Of a stretch of 59,412 nucleotides of DNA, positions 17,538 to 27,200 are shown in pieces. Location of the stretch: assembly GCA_964629825.1 (NCBI GenBank), contig CAZVUW010000007.1, forward strand, positions 1 to 59,412, read 5' to 3'. Each line of letters opens with the position of its first letter. The first letter of the stretch is position 1. Both the position numbers and the translations under genes were made by a program. This DNA comes from CAZVUW01 sp964629825 (GTDB lineage Bacteria; Actinomycetota; Nitriliruptoria; Euzebyales; Egibacteraceae). Under the pieces are notes generated by a model. That model saw nothing but the letters and a program-made list of their open reading frames with translations. It had not been told where the DNA came from and did no database searches.

Positions 17538-17873
17538 GTGGAGCATCTTGTCCGGTTCACCACCGCCGAGGGGCGGGACGGCCACCACTACGCCGAGAGC
17601 CTCGACGCCGCACTGGCCTTCGTCGAGCGCCTTCGCAACAGCGAGGAGGCCTCGGACGTGCGGGTCTTCCGCCTGCGTGAGGTCCCGATCGAGTTCCGCG
17701 CGTACTACAAGGTGGAGATCCGGCCCGAGGCCGAGCTCGACGAGCCCGTGCCGCCGGTCGCACCGATCGAGGACAAGCCCGAGCCGGCGCCGCGCCCGCT
17801 CGTCGCCACCGCCGCCGGCTACGAGCCCGACAGCTCCGACGGCGGCGCTCGCCGCCTCTTCCAGCGGGGCTAG
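17538..17873 (+). CDS. Hypothetical protein, unrecognised
   Basis: A 111-residue acidic protein starting at GTG 17538 behind GGGGAGG (6 nt). The first 65 residues look like a small alpha/beta fold (MEHLVRFTTAEGRDGHHYAE, ALAFVERLRNSEEASDVRVFRL, FRAYYKVEI). The rest is Pro/Glu-rich and ends RRLFQRG. No domain is recognised. It sits between mreB and a sensor kinase, and a CTAG-rich palindrome follows it. Confidence 0.6.
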   Translation: MEHLVRFTTAEGRDGHHYAESLDAALAFVERLRNSEEASDVRVFRLREVPIEFRAYYKVEIRPEAELDEPVPPVAPIEDKPEPAPRPLVATAAGYEPDSSDGGARRLFQRG

Positions 17874-17887
17874 TCGAGGGCTAGTGA

Positions 17888-17905
17888 TAGCGGTCTAGAC
17901 CGCTA
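17888..17905. promoter_or_regulatory. 18-nt perfect palindrome with clustered CTAG
   Basis: TAGCGGTCTAGACCGCTA is a perfect palindrome between the hypothetical gene and the sensor kinase. Four CTAG tetramers lie within about 35 bp here, although CTAG is scarce in GC-rich DNA. It could be an operator for the kinase gene, or a terminator stem for the upstream gene. Confidence 0.45.
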
Positions 17906-17970
17906 GAAATAGCTCGCAGGAGGTCGGCTCAGCCGCCGCAGTCGGCCCTGCGCGTCCGTAGACTCCGGGC

Positions 17971-20709
17971 ATGATCGGGGGCCTGGCGACGCCGCTCCAC
18001 CTGGCGGCGAACCTGCTGGCCGTGTTCGCGTCGGCGGGTATGGCCGTGGTCGTCCTGAACCGCCCCGGCGAACCGGTCGAGGGTCGGCCGCGCGCCCTCT
18101 CCGAGCTTCTCCTCGCCGCTGGCTGGATCGCCATCGCTGTCGGTCACGCGCTGGACGGCGCACTGGTGCAGACCGCCGCCACCGTCATCCCCTGGCTGAT
18201 CGCGGGGGGTCTGGTGGCCGTCGCGGTCAGCGTGGGCTCGCTGCGGGCCCCGGTCCCCGCGGGTGGAGAGCAGACCGCAGCCTCGGCCCGCCGGCGGCCC
18301 CGCGCCGCGGTCGCCGCTCCTGCCCTGACCGCGCAGGGCCTGCAGATCACCGCGGCCGTCACCGGCGCGCTGGCGGCCATGGTCGCGGGTGTTAGGGTCC
18401 TGCTGACGGGCCGGGGCACGATCGCTTTGGGCAGCGGCCTGCTCATCTGGGGCGCGGCCCGCGCCATGGTGCCTACCAATCCGCGTGCCGCCGCGTGGAT
18501 CACAGTGGTCGGCGCGCTGCTCCTCGGCCTGTGGTTGTGGCAGGCCAGCGCGACCCGACTGCTGGCAAAGCTGGTGACCGCCTTCATCGGCAGCCTGCTC
18601 GGCGTCGTGGTTCTCCTGGCCGTCGTCCTGTCGACGCTCGGCTCGACCAGTCTGGTCGAGGATGAGGTCAGCAACCTCTCCAACACCGCCGGCGAGGTGG
18701 CGCAGACCGTCGCCGAGAGCTGGCCGCGCCAGGCCATCGAGCGGGCGGGCACCCTGGCCCAGCTGCCGCAGATCATCCGCCAGCTGGTCGACGGCGGCAG
18801 CGAGCTCGGCCTCCAGCGCCTGCGCGAGACGCTCGCGAACGACCAGGACTTCCTGGCGATCCTCGACCCCCAGGGCCGAGTGGTCATGTCGACCGCCCAG
18901 CTCGACGTGCTCGAGGAGCAGTCCTTCCTGCTGTCCCTGTCCGGCTCCGAGGTCGTCGACCGCCTGGTCGACGGCCAGCGCGAGGCCGGCGGCCTGCTGA
19001 CCGTCGGAGGCAACGTCGTCGCGCTCGGCGGCGCGGCCGTGCTCGAGTCCGAGGAGCAGCGCCCCGAGGACGACCCGATCTACCTTGTCGTCGCCGGCCG
19101 CATGGCCGACGACGTCTGGGTGGCGCAGGCGGCCAGCCAGCTGCCGATGGAGCTGATCCTCACGGTCGGCGAGGAGCTGTCCGCCGCCTCGGGCGAGATC
19201 GCCGGTGTCCCTGCCGAGCAGGTGGTGCGCGAGCTGCGCGCCGCCCGGGAGGGCTCGTCGGTGGTCATCTCCGGGGTTGAGCTGTTCTCGGCCTCGGCGC
19301 CGTTGGTCCAGCCGAGCAGCGTCGAGGAGCTGGGCCGCGTCATCGCAGTGCGCTCGGCCGAGGTGCTTGCCCAGGTCGAGCGCGACCAGACCCGGCAGCT
19401 GTTCGTCGTCACGCTGCTCGGGGGCCTGCTCGCCGGCGCGGTGGTGGGCGCCGTGTCCGGCCGCCTGGTTGCGCCGATCCGCCGCCTGACCGCCGCAGCG
19501 GCCTCGGTGCGGGAGGGAGACCTCGACACGCAGGCCGACGTGGGCAGCGCCGACGAGGTCGGCGAGCTGGGGCGCACGTTCAACGAGATGACGCGCTCGC
19601 TGGCCGCTCAGTCGGCACAGCTGCGCTCCGCCGCCGACGAGCAGGCACGGCTGCGCGCCCGCCTTGAGACCTTGAACGCGTCGATGAGCGACGGCCTGAT
19701 CGCGGTGGACGCCGACGGCCGCATTGCGCTCTTCAACCCTGCCGCCGAGCGCCTGGTGGGCAGGCCCGCCGCCGACGTCCTCGGCCGTCCCCTCCAGGAC
19801 GTGCTGGTCGGGACCGGGCCGTCGGGTGACATCAGCGCCGCCGATGCCCTGGGCGCCCCCGACTCCGAGCGCGCCGGTGCCGTGCAGGTGCTCCTGGAGG
19901 CCGTCGACCGGACGATCACCCCGACGGCCGTGACCGCAGCACCGGTGCGCGACGAGAGCGGCGCCGTACTCGGCCGCGTCTTCGTGCTCCGCGACGTCAA
20001 GCGCGAGGTCGAGCTCGAGCGCATGAAGTCGGAGTTCCTGTCCAACGTGAGCCATGAGCTGCGGACGCCGCTGACGCCGATCAAGGGCTACGCCGACGTG
20101 CTTGCGCGGCGCGATGTCGGGCCGGAGGAGACGCGCCAGTTCGCGTCGCAGATCCTCGAGTCCACCGCACGGCTTGAGCGCATCATCGCGATGATCGTGG
20201 ACTTCGCGGCGCTGGACAGCGGACGCATGCAACCTCGGATCGTCGAGACGGACGTCGGCGACATCGTCAGCCTGGTGCTCGACCGCTGGCGGGAGCGGCA
20301 GCCGCAGCGGACCTTCACTCTGCGGCTGGCGCGCGGGCTGCCGAAGGTGCGCGTCGACCCGAAGATGCTGAGCCGCTGCCTTGACGAGCTCATCGACAAC
20401 GCCGTCAAGTTCTCGCCCGGCGGAGAGGCGATCACCGTCAGCGCGCGCATGGCGGGCAATGGCGACGGACCGCGCGTCCAGCTGAGCGTGCGTGACCGCG
20501 GCGTCGGCATCGAGCTGGACGCCGCGGCGAACCTCTTCAGCGACTTCTATCAGGCCGACGGCAGCGAGACCCGCCACTTCGGCGGCCTCGGCCTGGGCCT
20601 CGCCCTGGTGCGCAGGATCGTGGACGCCCTCGACGGCGACGCCAGCATCGAATCCGCCCCTGGGCAGGGCGCGACGGTCAACGTTCTGCTGCCGGCTGCC
20701 GAAAGGTAA
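17971..20709 (+). CDS. Large membrane sensor histidine kinase (extracytoplasmic sensor, HAMP, PAS, HisKA, HATPase)
   Basis: A 912-residue kinase. Six or so hydrophobic segments fill residues 1-230, followed by an extracytoplasmic sensor (about 230-470). A further membrane helix (LFVVTLLGGLLAGAVVGAVSG), HAMP, a linker coil and PAS (SMSDGLIAVDADGRIALFNP) come next. HisKA has the phospho-His in FLSNVSHELRTPLTPIKGYA, and HATPase has LIDNAVKFSPGG, RDRGVGI and GGLGLGLALV. The order resembles WalK/PhoR-type kinases with an added multi-pass N-terminus. A -10-like TAGACT (17959-17964) lies 6 nt before ATG 17971, suggesting leaderless translation. No response regulator adjoins it, so it is an orphan. 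Confidence 0.9.
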   Translation: MIGGLATPLHLAANLLAVFASAGMAVVVLNRPGEPVEGRPRALSELLLAAGWIAIAVGHALDGALVQTAATVIPWLIAGGLVAVAVSVGSLRAPVPAGGEQTAASARRRPRAAVAAPALTAQGLQITAAVTGALAAMVAGVRVLLTGRGTIALGSGLLIWGAARAMVPTNPRAAAWITVVGALLLGLWLWQASATRLLAKLVTAFIGSLLGVVVLLAVVLSTLGSTSLVEDEVSNLSNTAGEVAQTVAESWPRQAIERAGTLAQLPQIIRQLVDGGSELGLQRLRETLANDQDFLAILDPQGRVVMSTAQLDVLEEQSFLLSLSGSEVVDRLVDGQREAGGLLTVGGNVVALGGAAVLESEEQRPEDDPIYLVVAGRMADDVWVAQAASQLPMELILTVGEELSAASGEIAGVPAEQVVRELRAAREGSSVVISGVELFSASAPLVQPSSVEELGRVIAVRSAEVLAQVERDQTRQLFVVTLLGGLLAGAVVGAVSGRLVAPIRRLTAAAASVREGDLDTQADVGSADEVGELGRTFNEMTRSLAAQSAQLRSAADEQARLRARLETLNASMSDGLIAVDADGRIALFNPAAERLVGRPAADVLGRPLQDVLVGTGPSGDISAADALGAPDSERAGAVQVLLEAVDRTITPTAVTAAPVRDESGAVLGRVFVLRDVKREVELERMKSEFLSNVSHELRTPLTPIKGYADVLARRDVGPEETRQFASQILESTARLERIIAMIVDFAALDSGRMQPRIVETDVGDIVSLVLDRWRERQPQRTFTLRLARGLPKVRVDPKMLSRCLDELIDNAVKFSPGGEAITVSARMAGNGDGPRVQLSVRDRGVGIELDAAANLFSDFYQADGSETRHFGGLGLGLALVRRIVDALDGDASIESAPGQGATVNVLLPAAER

Positions 20710-20774
20710 GAGCGGCAGATTTCACCACTATTGGGGATGGCCGCCCGCCACCGCTCTCCTACACTGGGGCACAG

Positions 20775-22331
20775 ATGATGGTTCGGTCGAGGCCAGCGCG
20801 CATCGCCGTGCGTGGCGGTCGCATGCGCACCCCCCTGCAGGTGGGGGCGCTTCTGGCTGCCCTTCTCCTGACCCTAACCGGCTGCGGCAGCGCCGGGCTG
20901 GGTGAGGACGTGGCCAGGGTCTCGGCGGGTGCGACCCTCGAGATCGCACAGGGCGACACCTGGGTGCCCGCCGCGATCGGCGACGCCGTCCCGAACGGCG
21001 CCCGTGTCCGGACCGGCGTGTCCGAGGTCCGGCTCCGCCTCTCCTCGGGCGAGGTCTGGCTTTCCCCCAAGTCGATGGCGCGGCTCAGCCGCGATGTCGT
21101 CGAGGTCGAGCGCGGCGACGTCCTGGTCGCCGCCGATAGGGATCTGACCTCTCGCTGGGGCGAGTCCGAGGTGAAAGGCAAGGCCACCTACCGCCTGACG
21201 CTCGACGTCATGCCCCTGCTGAAGGTGTACGAGGGCGACGTCGAGGTCTCGCGCCTGGCGGAGGAGCGCGCCGTGCCGGCGCTGCGCCAGCTCTCCCTGG
21301 GTGCTCCGCGCCTGGCCGAGGAGCCGGCACCGATCGACTACGACGTCCGCGACGAGTGGGACCGGACCCTCCTGCCAGCGGCGGTCGCCTTCGACGCCGA
21401 GGTGGAGCAGCTGGCCCGCGGCCTCGACCGCCAGTACGGCGACCAGCCGCGCGATGCAGCCTTCTACGCCACCTACGCGATCCTCGATCCCAACACCATC
21501 CCGATCCTCGCCGCGGCCAGCCGGACCAAGACCGCGGACGACCGCTTCGGACCGCCGTCCGACGCGCTGGTGGCGCTGTTCGTGGCCGAGGCAGCGGCCG
21601 GTTCGGACGCGGCCCGTGTCGCCGAGACGGCCCGCGCGGTCGCCGAGATGAGGGCCGCCGGTGCGCGCTGGGGGGCGGTGGCCCTCGAGCACGGCGTCTC
21701 CCCGGTCGAGCTGGCCCAGGTCGTCGACCGCGCACAGGAGCGGCACCTGCTGGCCGTCGGCGGTGCGGAGGAGGGCGCCGAGCCCGGTGGTGCCGTAGCT
21801 GCGGTCCCCGGCGCCGAACCCGTCCAGGCCGCCTCTGCCGCACCTGGCCCGGCATCGGCCAGCGCGCCGCCCGTCGCTTCGGTGGGCGCTGCGGTCCCGT
21901 CGGCCGGTCAGCAGCCCGCCGCGAGCGCGGCCGGCGGGGCATCAGGTGGCCCCGCGGCTTCCGGTGGCACTTCCGGTGGCGGTAGCGCCCCGACCCGCCC
22001 GGGTTCGGGTGGTGGCGGTGGCGCCGGTGGTGGTGGCGCCGGTGGTTCTGGCGGCTCGGGTGGCGGCACGGGGTCCGGCGGTTCCGGTGGTGGCGGCGGA
22101 GCCGGTGGCTCTGGAGGCTCCGGCGGTTCGGGCAGCCAGCCGCCGGTGGTGACGGCGCCCGCACCCGCACCCAAGCCCGCTCCCGCGCCGGCCCCAGCAC
22201 CCAAGCCGGCCCCGTCGCGGCCCACGCCGACCCCGACTCCTCCGGACGACGGTGGCGAGAGCAGCGACCCCGAGGGCGAGGCCGACGACCTGGTCGAGGA
22301 CGCGATCGGCACCATCGGCGGGCTCCTCTAG
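20775..22331 (+). CDS. FecR-like lipoprotein with Gly-rich linker
   Basis: A 518-residue secreted protein. A lipobox (LLTLTGC) follows a Leu/Ala-rich signal, so it is probably lipid-anchored. The ATG used is at 20775, but ATG 20823 (MRTPLQV) gives a cleaner signal peptide. A FecR-like beta domain (ARVSAGATLEIAQGDTWVPA, NGARVRTGVSEVRLRLSSG) occupies the next 130 residues. A helical region of about 160 residues follows. The tail is then low complexity: Ala/Pro/Gly, a run of GGSGG-type repeats (about 405-450), Pro/Ala-Lys repeats, and an acidic end. It may be co-transcribed with the sensor kinase 65 bp upstream. Its function is unknown; an exported scaffold or sensor is possible. Confidence 0.75.
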   Translation: MMVRSRPARIAVRGGRMRTPLQVGALLAALLLTLTGCGSAGLGEDVARVSAGATLEIAQGDTWVPAAIGDAVPNGARVRTGVSEVRLRLSSGEVWLSPKSMARLSRDVVEVERGDVLVAADRDLTSRWGESEVKGKATYRLTLDVMPLLKVYEGDVEVSRLAEERAVPALRQLSLGAPRLAEEPAPIDYDVRDEWDRTLLPAAVAFDAEVEQLARGLDRQYGDQPRDAAFYATYAILDPNTIPILAAASRTKTADDRFGPPSDALVALFVAEAAAGSDAARVAETARAVAEMRAAGARWGAVALEHGVSPVELAQVVDRAQERHLLAVGGAEEGAEPGGAVAAVPGAEPVQAASAAPGPASASAPPVASVGAAVPSAGQQPAASAAGGASGGPAASGGTSGGGSAPTRPGSGGGGGAGGGGAGGSGGSGGGTGSGGSGGGGGAGGSGGSGGSGSQPPVVTAPAPAPKPAPAPAPAPKPAPSRPTPTPTPPDDGGESSDPEGEADDLVEDAIGTIGGLL

Positions 22332-22461
22332 CCGCTTCCCCTCGGTCGGCCTTTCGTGGGCCCGGCGCGTGACGGCAGGCGCACCCGATCCGGTGTAGCG
22401 CGGGTCACATCTCTAGACTCTTGCTGCAGCCCTCCCGCCGGCCGTGTGAAGGAGCATCTGG

Positions 22462-24288
22462 TTGCTCACCCCGGAGGACATCGCCGCACGCACGTTCCTC
22501 GTCTCCCTGCGCGGCTTCGACCGCGAGGAGGTCAAGTCCTTCCTGGCCGAGGTGGCCGACGGCCTCGCTGCCGTGCAGCAGCGCGTGGCCGAGCTCGAGG
22601 AGGAGGTGGCCGCCCAGACCGCTGCGGCCGCCGAAGCCGCTGAGGCCGCCGCCGCGGCAAGGGCCGAGGCCGAGGCCGCGAAGGCCGCCGCCTCCGCCTC
22701 CGCCGCCGATGACCCCAACGGCGTCCGCTCCGAGGTCTTCGCCGAGGTCGCCAAAGAGACCCAGCGCATCCTCGAGGCCGCCCAGATCGCCGGCGAGGAG
22801 CTGCAGCGCAACGCCCGCGCGGACTCCGAGCGGATGATCAAGGCCGCCAAGACTGAGGCCAACCGCATCATCGCCGAGGGCGAGCTCCGTCGTGAGGCCA
22901 TGGAGCGGGAGATCGCCGCCATGGAGGAGCGGCGCGAGGAGATCGCCCGAGCGCTGCGGGATGTCGGCCGCAGCATCGAGCGCGCCCTCCGGGAGCTGCT
23001 CGACCTGCCCGAGCCAGCCGGAACGATGCGCGAGGCGCTGGCCGAGGCGGTGCGAGCGGAAGCCCTCGTCGCCGCTCCCGTCAGCCCTGCGGTGGTTGAG
23101 GAGCCGGTCGCGGACGAGCCGACCGACGTGCCCGGTCAAGCGGTGGCTGACGCCGAGCCCTCCGAGGAGAAGGCGCCGGAGCTCCCCGAGGAGCCCGCCG
23201 CCGAGGACGTCGGGGCGGTCGAGGAGCCTGCGGCCGAGGAGCCGGAGGTGGCGCTCGTTGAGGAGCCGACCGCCGAGGAGCTGGAGGCGGAGGAGGCGCT
23301 GCCCGTCGAAGAGCCGGCCGACGAGAAGCCGGCCACCGCCGAGCCTGCCGTGGCGGAGCCCGCCACCGAGGCGGAACCGCTCGCCGAAGCGGAGCCGCCC
23401 GCTTCCGCGGAAGCGGCAGCGGACGTCGAGCCGTTCGACGAAGCCGAGCCGTTCGCGGAGGCCGAGCCCGTGAACGCTGAATCGGTCGCTCCGGAGGTGG
23501 AGTCGCTCGCCACCGAAGAGCCGGCCGAGGCGGACGTCCAGGACGCCGCTCCCGACGACGAGCCGGACGAGGACCCTGACGTCATAGCAGAGGCGCACTC
23601 CCTCCGCGCCCGCGCGCTCGCCCCCCTGCACCCGAAGCTGGTGCGCAAGCTCAAGCGCAGCCTCCAGGATCTCCAGAACGAGCTGCTCGACCGGCTGCGG
23701 CGCGCCAACGGGCGCGGCGCACTCGACCGCTTCCTGCCCGACGCCGACGCGATCGCGGACCTCGCTTACCCCCTGGAGCCGTTCCTGGCCGCCGCCTGGG
23801 AGGCGGGTGTCGCCAGCGGTCTGTCCCTGGCCGACGCGCCGGGCGAAGCCGCGGACTCGGCCGGCCCGGCCGCCGAGCTGGCCCATGACATCGCCGGGGC
23901 CCTCGGCCTGCGGCTCGGCGCCGATCTCGAGAAGACCCTCAGCGTCGGCCTGGCGGCGGGGGAGGACGTCGCTGCGCTCGCGGATCGCGTGGGCCTGGTG
24001 TTCTCCGAGCTGAAGGAGGAGCCCGTCGAGGAGCAGTCGGCCCTGGCGCTGCTGCGGATCTACGAGGACGGGCTGCTCAGCGCCTGGCAGAGCGGCGGGG
24101 TCGAGGCCCGTCGCTGGGTGCCCGTGTCGGAACACGGCTGCGGCGACCCGCGTTGCCACGACAACCACCGCGCCGGCCCGGTGCCTCTCGGCCAGCCGTT
24201 CCCGAGCGGCCACATCGCGCCGCCGGTGCGCAACGGCTGCAACTGCACGACCGTCCCCCACATCTCCGAATCGGAGCTCGCATCGTGA
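22462..24288 (+). CDS. DivIVA-domain protein with phage-head-protein-like (Mu gpF/SPP1 gp7-type) C-terminus
   Basis: Starts at TTG 22462 behind AAGGAG (7 nt); a -10-like TAGACT is at 22414-22419. Of 608 residues, 1-35 form a DivIVA N-terminal domain (LTPEDIAARTFLVSLRGFDREEVKSFL). A coiled coil runs to about 195, then a roughly 180-residue Glu/Ala/Pro-rich acidic linker (EEPxxEE repeats). A helical domain (HPKLVRKLKRSLQDLQNELLD) follows. The last 80 residues read YEDGLLSAWQSGGVEARRWVP, a Cys/His cluster (GCGDPRCHDNH), FPSGHIAPPVRNGCNCTTVP. That order of W, CxxxxC, FPSGH, PP and CxCT matches the C-terminal block of phage minor head proteins. The last 4 bp overlap the UPF0182 gene. Probably a pole or wall-growth organiser; the C-terminal role is unknown. 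Confidence 0.8.
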   Translation: MLTPEDIAARTFLVSLRGFDREEVKSFLAEVADGLAAVQQRVAELEEEVAAQTAAAAEAAEAAAAARAEAEAAKAAASASAADDPNGVRSEVFAEVAKETQRILEAAQIAGEELQRNARADSERMIKAAKTEANRIIAEGELRREAMEREIAAMEERREEIARALRDVGRSIERALRELLDLPEPAGTMREALAEAVRAEALVAAPVSPAVVEEPVADEPTDVPGQAVADAEPSEEKAPELPEEPAAEDVGAVEEPAAEEPEVALVEEPTAEELEAEEALPVEEPADEKPATAEPAVAEPATEAEPLAEAEPPASAEAAADVEPFDEAEPFAEAEPVNAESVAPEVESLATEEPAEADVQDAAPDDEPDEDPDVIAEAHSLRARALAPLHPKLVRKLKRSLQDLQNELLDRLRRANGRGALDRFLPDADAIADLAYPLEPFLAAAWEAGVASGLSLADAPGEAADSAGPAAELAHDIAGALGLRLGADLEKTLSVGLAAGEDVAALADRVGLVFSELKEEPVEEQSALALLRIYEDGLLSAWQSGGVEARRWVPVSEHGCGDPRCHDNHRAGPVPLGQPFPSGHIAPPVRNGCNCTTVPHISESELAS

Positions 24289-27200
24289 GTGCACTGCAAG
24301 AGCTGCGGCGCCGCTGGTGGCTGCTGCTGCTCGGCCTTCTGGTGATCGTCCTGCTGTTCGCCACGCGGGTCGCGACCTTCTACACCGACGTCCTCTGGTT
24401 CGACTCAGTCGGGTTCGCGGACGTGTTCTGGACGCTGCTGACAGCGCGTCTCGGCGTCGGCGTCGTGGTCGCGGTGCTGGTGTTCGCGCTGCTGGCGGTC
24501 AACCTCCTGATCGCGAAGCGCCTCGCCCCGCCGTACCGGATCCCGACCCCGCAGGAGGAGGCGATCGAGCGCTACCGAGAGCTGCTCGAGCCGTTCGCGC
24601 GCCCGCTGCTGCTCGGCGTGGCGGTGGTCATCGGCGCTCTCTCCGGCGTGGCGATGAGCGGCAGCTGGGAGACCGTGCTCCTGTGGGCCAACCGCGTGCC
24701 GTTCGGCCTGGAGGACCCGCAGTTCGGCCGCGACGTAGGCTACTTCGTCTTCGAGCTGCCGTTTCTGGCGCTGCTGAACTCGTGGCTGTTCACGTCGCTG
24801 GTCATCACGATCGTGCTGACGGCGATCGCGCACTACCTGTTCGGCGGGATCCGCCCCCAGTCACCGGGGCAGAAGCTGAGCCCGCAGGTCAACGTCCACC
24901 TGTCGGTGCTGCTTGCGGCGCTGGTCGCGGTCCGCGCCTGGGGCTTCGTGCTGGACCAGTACATGCTCAGCTACTCCCAGCGCGGCACGGTGACCGGTCT
25001 GTCCTACACGGACGTCAACGCGCAGCTGCTGGCGTTCCAGCTCCTGGCGATCATCGCCGCGGTCTGCGTGGCGCTGTTCCTGCTCAACATCCGCTTCCGG
25101 GGCTGGCTGCTGCCCGCCGGCGGCGTGGCCATCCTCGTGGTGGCGGCGATCGTCCTGAGCGGCGTGTACCCGGCGGTGATCCAGCGCCTCCAGGTCGACC
25201 CGCAGGAGCTGCCGCGCGAGCGCGACTACATCGCGCGCAACCTCGAGATGACCCGCTTCGCGTTCGACCTCGACCTCGACGAGGTCGAGACCTCCGAGTT
25301 CGAGGCCGGCTCCGATCTCACCGACGAGGAGGTCCGCAGCAACGCCCCGACGCTCGAGTCGCTGCGGCTGTGGGACCCGGCGACGCTGCAGACGACCTAT
25401 CAGCAGCTCCAGGAGTTCCGGCCCTACTACGACTTCCGCGACGTCGACGTGGACCGCTACGTGCTGCCGAGCACCGACGGCGAAGAGACGTTGCAGCAGA
25501 TCATGATCAGCGTCCGAGAGATCAGCGAGCGCGACCTGCCGGCGACCGCGCGCACCTGGCAGAACGAGCGGCTGTTCTTCACGCACGGGTTCGGGCTGGT
25601 GGCCTCCGAGGTGTCGACCGCCAGGGCGGACGGCCAGCCGGTCTTCCTGGTCAACGACATCCCACCGACCGGCGTTGAGCGCCTGCAGATCGAGAACCCG
25701 CGCATCTACTTCGGCGAGAACCCGCCCGAGTACTCGATCGTGAACACCGCCCAGGCCGAGCTGGACTACCCGCTGGAGGGGGGCGGGCAGGAGCTGTACT
25801 CCTACACGGGTGTCGACGGCGTGGGCACCGGCTCACCGCTGCGGCGGCTGGCCTTCGCGCTGCGCTACGCAGAGCCCAACTTCGTCCTGTCGAACCTCAT
25901 CCAGCCCGAGTCGCGGGTCCTGTTCAACCGCAGGATCCGGGAACGAGTGCAGCTGGTGGCGCCATTCCTGAAGCTCGACCACGACGCCTACCCGGTGGCC
26001 GTCGACGGGCGGATCAAGTGGATCCTGGACGCCTACACGACCACGGACATGGTCCCGTACTCGGAGCGGGTCGAGCTGTCGAACCTCACGGTGTCGGATC
26101 AGCGGCAGTTCGTGACGGTGCAGGACCCGACGACCGGTGAGATCACCATCCAGGAGCGCACCGTCTCCGTTCCGGGGCTGGACGGCCGGGCCAACTACAT
26201 CCGCAACAGCGTCAAGGCGGTCGTCGACGCCTACGACGGCACGATCGACCTCTACGTGATCGAGTCCGACGACCCGCTCATCCAGGCCTGGCAGAACGTC
26301 TTCCCCGACAGCTTCACCCCCGTGTCGGCGGCGAGCGAGGAGCTGCGGGCCCACTTCCGCTACCCCGAGGACATGTTCCGGGTCCAGTCCGAGCTCTTCC
26401 GGACCTACCACATCCCTGAGGCGGACGAGTTCTACACGCGCGAGGACGCCTGGGACATCCCGATCGACGCCGCCTTCGCGCAGAACCAGCAGGCCGCCGG
26501 CCTCGAGCGCGAGGACCGCTCGATGCGCCCCTACTACCTGCTGATGCGCCTGCCCGGCGAGGAGCACGAGGAGTTCGCCCTCATCCAGCCCTTCACACCG
26601 GCATCCCGGCCCAACCTGATCGGTTGGCTGGCCGCACGCAGCGACGGCGACTCGTATGGGCAGCTCCGGGCCTATCTGATGCCGCCCGACCGCACGGTGT
26701 TCGGGCCGCAGCAGGTTCAGGCGCGCATCGACCAGGACGGTGCGGTGGCCGAACAGGTGACGTTGTGGAACCAGTCAGGCGCCCGCGTCATCTACGGGAA
26801 CCTGCTGGTCATCCCCGTGGAGGACAGCCTGCTGTACGTCCAGCCGCTGTTCCTGCGCGCACAGCAGTCGCAGATCCCGGAGCTGCGGAAGGTGGTGCTC
26901 GTCTTCGGCGACACCGTGGTCATGGAGGACACCCTCGCCGAGGCCCTCGCGACCCTGTTCGGTGCGGCCGCTCCCGGTGTCCCTGGCATCGAGGGGGCCC
27001 CTGACGTCCCAGAGGACGCACCGGAGGACGGCGAGGAGGGCCAGCAGGGCATCGACCCGCGCGTGGCGACGCTGATCCGCCGCGCTCTGGAGGCGTTCGC
27101 CGAGGCTGAGATGGCTCTGCGCGAGGGCGACCTCGCCACCTACGGCGAGCGCACCCGCGACGCCGCCGAGCTGCTTGAGGAGGCGCAGGCGCTGACCGGC

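Noticed and set aside
17929..20577. 882-codon open frame antisense to the sensor kinase
   Set aside because: A GC-bias shadow: His/Arg/Gln-rich, no domain, fully opposite a well-supported multi-domain kinase.
22405..24294. 629-codon minus-strand frame with Leu/Gly/Arg repeats
   Set aside because: Mirror of the EEP-rich linker of the DivIVA-type gene; repeats are the antisense of that low-complexity region.
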